From assembly GCA_905182825.1 (NCBI GenBank), contig CAJJDJ010000138.1, forward strand, positions 1 to 10,976: a stretch of DNA of 10,976 nucleotides. The letters are read 5' to 3'. A program made the translations under genes and the position numbers. Under the pieces are notes generated by a model. It searched no databases and was not told the origin of the DNA. It saw only the letters and a list, made by a program, of their open reading frames with translations. Positions 7,199 to 10,976 of this stretch are shown piece after piece. Position 1 is the stretch's first letter. Every line of letters begins with the position of its first letter. This DNA comes from Thiotrichaceae bacterium UBA7359. GTDB taxonomy: Bacteria; Pseudomonadota; Gammaproteobacteria; Eutrophobiales; Eutrophobiaceae.

Positions 7199-8579
7199 AT
7201 TTTCTAAGCACTATAAAAGCTGCTGCATTACCTCTAAGAATTAAGAATAAAAGTGAATCTTCTTTTCTGTCTACTGCTTTCAAAAAAGCTTGCAACGTTT
7301 TAACTGGAACCTTATTGACAGAGGTAATTACATCTCCTGCTCTCAAGCCACCTCTCCATGCAATACTCCCTCGTGTTACGTTTGCAACGATTACTCCTTC
7401 AACTTTTCCAAAATAAGAACTATCTTGTTGGATATCACCAACCGAAACACCCTCTAATAATTCATTAATAGATTTTGGTTCTGTACTGATTTGAGTTCTT
7501 CCTTCAACCGTCACAATAAATTCTGATTGTTTACCATTTCGTAAGACTTTAAATTTTATTCTTTCACCTACCGGTAACAAACCAATACGGTTTGCAACAT
7601 CATTTGAATTAAGGATTTTTTTACCGTCGATAGAAATAACAATATCACCAATTTTCAAACCAGCTTTACTCGCTGGTGAGCTGTCTAATACTTCATTAAT
7701 GATTGCTCCACTTTGTTGTTCCAATCCGAAGGCCTCTGCAAGTGCCGGACTTATATCTTGCATACTAACTCCGAGGAAACCGCGTTTAACTTCGCCTGTT
7801 TCAAGTAGCTGTTCTGTGATTTGCATAGCAAGATTGATTGGTATGGCGAAACCTATTCCAATATTACCGCCACTTTGTGAAAAAATAGCGGTATTAATAC
7901 CAACTAATTCGCCACGAAGATTAACTAAAGCACCACCTGAATTGCCCGGGTTAATTGAGGCGTCTGTCTGAATGAAATCTTCATAACCTTCGATGCCTAA
8001 ACCACTACGTCCTAGCGCACTAACAATACCTGATGTAACAGTCTGTCCAAGACCGAATGGGTTGCCAATAGCGACTACAAAATCTCCCACACGTAATGCA
8101 TCTGAATCAGTAGGTTTAATGTCAACCAAATTTTCTGCAGGCATTTTTATGACAGCCACATCAGTCTCTGGATCAGTGCCAACCACTTCTGCTTCAAGTT
8201 GACGGCCGTCACGTAAGGTCACCGTTATCTGAACAGCATTTGCAATGACATGATTATTAGTTAATACCAAACCTCTCTTAGCATCAACAATAACCCCCGA
8301 ACCAAGACTACTAGTTTTACGTTCAGCAGGCTGTTCCGGAACATTAAAGTATCTTCGAAAACGTGGATCTGCAAATAAGGGGTTTAATTTTTGTTTGATA
8401 CGTCCTTCAGTTGCAATGTTGACTACTGCAGGGGTAACTCCATCCAACATAGGTGCAAGACTGGGCATTTCTTTTCCACTTAAAGCTTGTGGCAGTGCTG
8501 CGTTCGCTGAAGTCGCTAATAAATAAAATGCAATAAGAAATAATTGTATATGTGGCCTAGAAAAGTAATTCATCATCAT
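7197..8579 (-). CDS. degQ: Periplasmic Do-family serine endoprotease, DegQ-type
   Basis: A 460-residue HtrA/Do protease that degrades or refolds damaged periplasmic proteins. Residues 1-27 are a signal peptide with cleavage expected after SANA (A27). The trypsin-like domain (about 45-255) has the complete triad H110 (TNNHVI), D140 (ETDVAVIK) and S214 (NPGNSGGAL). PDZ1 (about 265-358) opens with RGFLGV, the carboxylate-binding loop, and PDZ2 spans about 375-455, with GGLRAGDVI in it. The stretch before the catalytic domain (LFADPRFRRYF, then directly LGSGVIVD) is short and has no cysteines, which favours DegQ or MucD over E. coli DegP. Three ATG codons in a row open the gene; CGGA 6-9 bases before the first favours it. 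The start region contains candidate sigma-70 and sigma-E promoters. DegQ and DegP names are not fully separable by sequence. Confidence 0.95.
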   Translation of the reverse strand: MMMNYFSRPHIQLFLIAFYLLATSANAALPQALSGKEMPSLAPMLDGVTPAVVNIATEGRIKQKLNPLFADPRFRRYFNVPEQPAERKTSSLGSGVIVDAKRGLVLTNNHVIANAVQITVTLRDGRQLEAEVVGTDPETDVAVIKMPAENLVDIKPTDSDALRVGDFVVAIGNPFGLGQTVTSGIVSALGRSGLGIEGYEDFIQTDASINPGNSGGALVNLRGELVGINTAIFSQSGGNIGIGFAIPINLAMQITEQLLETGEVKRGFLGVSMQDISPALAEAFGLEQQSGAIINEVLDSSPASKAGLKIGDIVISIDGKKILNSNDVANRIGLLPVGERIKFKVLRNGKQSEFIVTVEGRTQISTEPKSINELLEGVSVGDIQQDSSYFGKVEGVIVANVTRGSIAWRGGLRAGDVITSVNKVPVKTLQAFLKAVDRKEDSLLFLILRGNAAAFIVLRK

Positions 8580-8602
8580 GATAATCCGTTCTTGTTTTAT
8601 TA

Positions 8603-8629
8603 TTAGGAAGTTATGTTTTAGAAAAGTTC
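8603..8629 (-). promoter_or_regulatory. Possible sigma-E-type promoter of degQ
   Basis: On the minus strand TGAACTT contains the -35 core GAACTT (8624-8629), followed after 15 bases by TCCTAA (8603-8608), close to the sigma-E pattern GGAACTT, about 16 bases, GTCTAA. The predicted start near 8596 leaves a leader of about 17 bases containing the CGGA ribosome site. Sigma-E control of Do proteases is known in E. coli and Pseudomonas, but a two-box match in AT-rich DNA is limited evidence. Confidence 0.35.
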
Positions 8630-8638
8630 ATTACATTT

Positions 8639-8667
8639 TTTAAAATTTGACACGCAAAAAGAGTCAA
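8639..8667 (-). promoter_or_regulatory. Possible sigma-70 promoter of degQ
   Basis: On the minus strand TTGACT (8662-8667) stands exactly 17 bases before TTTAAA (8639-8644). The -35 box is one arm of an inverted repeat TTGAC/GTCAA with an 11-base centre (8647-8667), so it could overlap an operator. It would give a leader of about 53 bases that includes the sigma-E-like site. Confidence 0.4.
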
Positions 8668-8921
8668 GATGATGATGCTCGCCTTAAATATATTTTGTAC
8701 ACTTAACTTTTGGTCGGTTGCACTTCTTCATGCTTTATCACGCGCATTCTCAACACACCCCAAACATTTATATTTTTTTTCTTCACATCATCCCGGTTGG
8801 AATTCACCCTTAAACATTAATACTTTGTTAGCCGTGGTTCTATATAACACCTATCTAAGCCATTCCATAGTTCATGATTGATCAATGAAAAATTATGGTC
8901 AGTCAATTATTATTAAAAAAA

Positions 8922-9569
8922 TTAAAATCTATAGGCAGTCTTAGTCATTATTTTAGAGGTCAGAGTCATTAATACCTTCACTGCCTTAGGTAATACGTTT
9001 GCACCTGCAATTTCGGCGGCCGTTGCATGATGCAATTCATCTTCACGCATTTTCTCTAAAATAGAACGACTACGGTTGTCATTCATAGGTAATTGTTTTA
9101 TGTGTTCATCGAGATGAGTCACTACCTGATATTCCGTTTCAGCCAAAAAACCTAGGTTCCATTTGTCACCAAAACAACCAGCAACGACACCCATACCAAA
9201 CGAACCTAAATACCAGATTGGGCCAAGGTAGCTAGGATGCTCTCCCAGTTCATTTAGTCTTAATTCACACCATTCAAGATGATCCATTTCCTCATCAGCA
9301 GATTGTTGCATTGCTTTTTTTAGTTTCTCATCTTTAACAATAAAAGATTGAGCCTTATACAACCCCTGTGCCGCAATTTCCCCAGCATGATTTACACGCA
9401 TCAAACCTGAGACATGTCTCTTTTCATTAGCATCAAGATTAGTCTCAGAATGAGATGCTCCCGGATAGAGCCTTTTTTCTCGACCCGGACTTACTTTGAT
9501 AATGCCACTAAGGACAGAATCCAGTACCATTATGCCACGATCAAGTGCGCTATATTCTCTTGGCTTCAT
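8922..9569 (-). CDS. coq7: 3-demethoxyubiquinol 3-hydroxylase Coq7
   Basis: A 215-residue diiron monooxygenase that hydroxylates demethoxyubiquinol in the late, oxygen-dependent part of ubiquinone synthesis. It works at the inner face of the cytoplasmic membrane. All diiron ligands are visible in a ferritin-like four-helix layout: E64 in NHAGE, E94-x-x-H97 in EEMDHLEW, E146 in AETEYQV, and E178-x-x-H181 in DELHHA. The hydrophobic LGSFGMGVVAG (121-131) is the usual membrane-contacting helix. Length and motifs match the P. aeruginosa type; enteric bacteria use the flavoprotein UbiF for the same step, so this is a useful taxonomic marker. It is divergent from rplM with 190 bp between them. No strong Shine-Dalgarno sequence precedes the ATG, but the N-terminus fits the family. 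Confidence 0.96.
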   Translation of the reverse strand: MKPREYSALDRGIMVLDSVLSGIIKVSPGREKRLYPGASHSETNLDANEKRHVSGLMRVNHAGEIAAQGLYKAQSFIVKDEKLKKAMQQSADEEMDHLEWCELRLNELGEHPSYLGPIWYLGSFGMGVVAGCFGDKWNLGFLAETEYQVVTHLDEHIKQLPMNDNRSRSILEKMREDELHHATAAEIAGANVLPKAVKVLMTLTSKIMTKTAYRF

Positions 9570-9686
9570 TATTATTCTAGTTACTTTAAATGTCCTGATT
9601 TGTTATAGTTGTCGTGCTTAAAAGTTATCTTTCTATAAAGACTCAGCTATTAAACCATATTGGATGATAATATCACCCGGATAATA

Positions 9687-9715
9687 TTGACAGGTCAAAG
9701 GTCAATCCGTACTAT
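9687..9715 (+). promoter_or_regulatory. rplM-rpsI promoter
   Basis: A perfect TTGACA -35 (9687-9692) is followed after 17 bases by TACTAT (9710-9715). The predicted start near 9722 gives a leader of about 38 bases with an ACCCGGGT palindrome (9730-9737). The spacer carries two adjacent copies of AGGTCAA (9692-9698 and 9699-9705), and TTGAC/GTCAA forms a small inverted repeat over the -35 box. Confidence 0.6.
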
Positions 9716-9759
9716 TCCATCTCTTTTTTACCCGGGTTACCCGATTTCTAGGAATTAGC

Positions 9760-10188
9760 ATGAAAACTTTCTCTGCAACACCAGCTGATATTAAGCATGA
9801 TTGGTTCATCGTCGATGCTTCAGGTAAGACCTTAGGTCGTTTAGCAACTGAAATTGCACGTCGCTTACGAGGTAAACATAAAGCTGAGTACACTCCACAT
9901 ATGGACACTGGTGATTATATTGTCGTCATTAATGCAAAAGATGTCCAGGTGACCGGAAACAAACGAAAAGACAAGATATATTACCATCACACAGGTTTTC
10001 CGGGTGGTATCAAATCAATCAGTTTTGAGAAATTGATTGCAAAAAAACCTGAGCAAGTCATTGAAAAAGCCGTGAAAGGTATGCTGCCAAAGGGTCCATT
10101 GGGTCGAGATATGTATCGTAAACTCAAAGTTTACCCTGGTGCTCAACATCAGCATTCAGCTCAACAACCGCAAGTACTGGAGATTTAA
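9760..10188 (+). CDS. rplM: Large-subunit ribosomal protein L13
   Basis: Full-length L13, 142 residues, the same as in E. coli. L13 binds 23S rRNA early in 50S assembly. The N-terminal block runs from KTFSATPADIKHDW to GRLATEIARRLRGKHK (residues 2-41), and the family signature AVKGMLPKGPLGRDMY continues to KLKVYPG (104-127). AGGA at 9750-9753, six bases before the ATG, is a good ribosome site. It is the first gene of the conserved rplM-rpsI pair and is followed after three bases by rpsI, so they form one operon. In E. coli the operon is controlled by L13 binding its own mRNA; whether the short leader here does the same cannot be judged by eye. Confidence 0.98.
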   Translation: MKTFSATPADIKHDWFIVDASGKTLGRLATEIARRLRGKHKAEYTPHMDTGDYIVVINAKDVQVTGNKRKDKIYYHHTGFPGGIKSISFEKLIAKKPEQVIEKAVKGMLPKGPLGRDMYRKLKVYPGAQHQHSAQQPQVLEI

Positions 10189-10191
10189 GGG

Positions 10192-10581
10192 ATGTCAGAC
10201 GTTTATTATAGCACTGGAAGACGCAAAAGTTCAGCCGCACGCGTATTTTTAAAACGCGGATCTGGTGAAATTACAATCAATAATCGTACTCTTGATCAAT
10301 ATTTCGGACGTGAAACTGGCCGAATGATTGTTCGTCAACCATTACAGACAGTCGATATGTTGGACCAATTTGATTTCAACATTACTGTTACAGGTGGTGG
10401 AATTTCCGGACAAGCAGGGGCAATAAGACATGGTATCACTCGTGCTTTAATGGAATATGATGAAACACTACGAAAACCATTAAGACAAGCAGGTTTTGTC
10501 ACTCGTGATGCGCGCGAAGTGGAACGCAAAAAGGTCGGTTTACACAAAGCCCGCAAACGCCCTCAATACTCAAAACGTTGA
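10192..10581 (+). CDS. rpsI: Small-subunit ribosomal protein S9
   Basis: Complete S9 of 129 residues (130 in E. coli). The family blocks are YYSTGRRKSSAARVF (5-19), GGGISGQAGAIRHGI (68-82) and the basic C-terminal tail RKRPQYSKR (121-129), whose last residues reach the P-site tRNA in the 30S subunit. The start lies three bases after the rplM stop; GGAG inside the end of rplM, about 12 bases before the ATG, can serve as ribosome site. In many gammaproteobacteria the cytochrome bc1 genes petABC or sspAB follow rpsI; here a terminator-like hairpin and a tRNA gene follow instead. Confidence 0.98.
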   Translation: MSDVYYSTGRRKSSAARVFLKRGSGEITINNRTLDQYFGRETGRMIVRQPLQTVDMLDQFDFNITVTGGGISGQAGAIRHGITRALMEYDETLRKPLRQAGFVTRDAREVERKKVGLHKARKRPQYSKR

Positions 10582-10592
10582 TATTACGTTTT
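10572..10592 (+). terminator. Terminator-like hairpin overlapping the rpsI stop
   Basis: Perfect 7-bp arms AAAACGT (10572-10578) and ACGTTTT (10586-10592) enclose a 7-base loop that begins with the rpsI TGA stop codon. The T-rich stretch TTTTATTTATT runs on from the 3' arm. It is compact and AT-rich; if it works, termination occurs right at the end of the coding region. Confidence 0.45.
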
Positions 10593-10604
10593 ATTTATTC
10601 ATAA

Positions 10605-10617
10605 GGTGAGTTTCACC
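10605..10617 (+). repeat. Small hairpin GGTGA-GTT-TCACC after rpsI
   Basis: A perfect 5-bp stem with a 3-base loop, 23 bases past the rpsI stop. No T run follows it, so it is not a standard intrinsic terminator. It could protect the 3' end of the mRNA; its role is unknown. Confidence 0.35.
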
Positions 10618-10683
10618 GTCGTTATCCATCATTGGAACGTGCATGATTATCGATAAGGCAATCGTTACTCTGGTTTGAATATA

Positions 10684-10698
10684 TTGTAATCATTACAA
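10684..10698. promoter_or_regulatory. 15-bp palindrome TTGTAATCATTACAA, possible operator
   Basis: Perfect 7-bp arms TTGTAAT and ATTACAA around a single central base, 59 bases before the tRNA-Gln gene. The size and symmetry are those of a site for a dimeric repressor or activator. I do not recognise a named consensus with confidence, and no regulator gene is near. Confidence 0.4.
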
Positions 10699-10757
10699 AT
10701 AGTTTCGCCAATAGTGCAAAATGAAACCTATTACTAAAATACTAATTCGGTATAAAT

Positions 10758-10831
10758 TGGGGGTTCGTCTAATGGTAGGACTATGGACTCTGACTCCGTC
10801 AGTAGAGGTTCGAATCCTCTACCCCCAGCCA
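10758..10831 (+). tRNA. tRNA-Gln (anticodon CTG), CCA encoded
   Basis: A complete 74-base cloverleaf. The acceptor stem TGGGGGT (10758-10764) pairs with ACCCCCA (10821-10827), discriminator G10828, and CCA is encoded at 10829-10831. The anticodon stem ATGGA/TCCGT (10783-10787, 10795-10799; one T-G pair) holds loop CTCTGAC with anticodon CTG at 10790-10792, reading CAG. The T arm is AGAGG-TTCGAAT-CCTCT (10804-10820). The terminal T-A pair of the acceptor stem and the G discriminator are typical of bacterial tRNA-Gln. A TATAAA at 10751-10756 is too close to the mature 5' end to be its -10 box. Confidence 0.96.
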
Positions 10832-10976
10832 ATAGAATCAATGACTTAAACATATAACAGTCCATCAAAGTCCTGAGGAATCAGAATTTGTTGTCTGTAC
10901 TGTTGGCAGTTATTTCTCGAGTAAGACACTTCTTAAAAACTCTCACGGGATGGGAAGTACATATCTTTCTTCTAAA

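Larger units (their letters stand above)
8580..8921. other. 342-bp gap between coq7 and degQ, no convincing gene
   Basis: The gap follows the coq7 stop and precedes degQ, both on the minus strand. It contains degQ promoter candidates near the degQ end (8603-8667), an inverted repeat TTGAC/GTCAA (8647-8667), and a perfect 10-bp palindrome ATTGATCAAT (8878-8887). I see no terminator with a clear T run after coq7. A plus-strand frame of 70 codons (8669-8881) has no Shine-Dalgarno sequence and no recognisable product, and is left out. Confidence 0.5.

Noticed and set aside
8571..8679. ATGATGATG facing on both strands (8571-8579 minus, 8669-8677 plus)
   Set aside because: A short simple triplet repeat. 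Inverted copies about 100 bases apart with different flanks look like chance and not a mobile-element end.
8669..8881. Plus-strand open frame of 70 codons in the coq7-degQ gap
   Set aside because: No Shine-Dalgarno sequence, no recognisable family, and its start overlaps the candidate degQ promoter on the other strand. The hydrophobic start is easily produced by AT-rich DNA.
10751..10756. TATAAA just before tRNA-Gln as its -10 box
   Set aside because: It ends one base before the mature 5' end, so transcription would begin inside the tRNA. The true promoter must be further upstream or the tRNA is co-transcribed.
10832..10976. Right end of the window after the tRNA
   Set aside because: Searched for a second tRNA, an integrase attachment repeat of the tRNA 3' end, and a gene start. 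None seen; only 4-bp hairpins such as ACTG-TTGG-CAGT.
1..10976. CRISPR array, insertion sequence, toxin-antitoxin pair, defence island or phage genes
   Set aside because: No regularly spaced repeats, no transposase or integrase, and almost all coding space is taken by recognised housekeeping genes.

Overview
This is an AT-rich stretch of ordinary chromosome, most likely from a gammaproteobacterium that respires with ubiquinone. Three things point there. The rplM-rpsI pair lies near zapE and a degQ-type protease, as in many gammaproteobacteria. A Coq7-type ubiquinone hydroxylase is present. A siroheme reductase is followed by a DUF934 gene, an arrangement known from Pseudomonas and relatives. 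I cannot name the genus. A tRNA-Gln with a CTG anticodon argues against a strongly reduced genome.

Layout. Positions 119-2279, minus strand: a two-gene assimilatory unit, a CysI-like sulfite/nitrite reductase whose end overlaps a DUF934 gene by 14 bp. Its upstream gap (2280-2487) carries a cluster of ACTGA/TCAGT half-sites. Positions 2488-2700, minus: an unrecognised 70-residue protein with a TTG start, a good Shine-Dalgarno site and a consensus -35 promoter. Positions 2815-3915, minus: the ZapE division ATPase, divergent from a membrane zinc metallopeptidase (4006-4692, plus). Positions 4722-6116, minus: RmuC, divergent from a CbbY-like HAD phosphatase (6328-7137, plus). Positions 7197-8579, minus: a periplasmic DegQ-type protease. 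The HAD and degQ genes converge on a probable bidirectional terminator. Positions 8922-9569, minus: Coq7, separated from degQ by a 342-bp gap that holds degQ promoter candidates and no convincing gene. Positions 9760-10581, plus: ribosomal proteins L13 and S9, ending in a terminator-like hairpin. Positions 10758-10831, plus: tRNA-Gln.

The genes are mostly single housekeeping units: sulfur/nitrogen assimilation, division, envelope protein quality control, ubiquinone synthesis, sugar-phosphate clean-up, genome maintenance and translation. I see no insertion sequence, integrase, CRISPR array, toxin-antitoxin pair or defence system, and no strong case for an undescribed system. The items most worth a second look are small: the unknown 70-residue protein and its promoter, a possible sigma-E promoter before degQ, very short leaders at the zapE/metallopeptidase divergence, and unexplained palindromes before cysI and before the tRNA.
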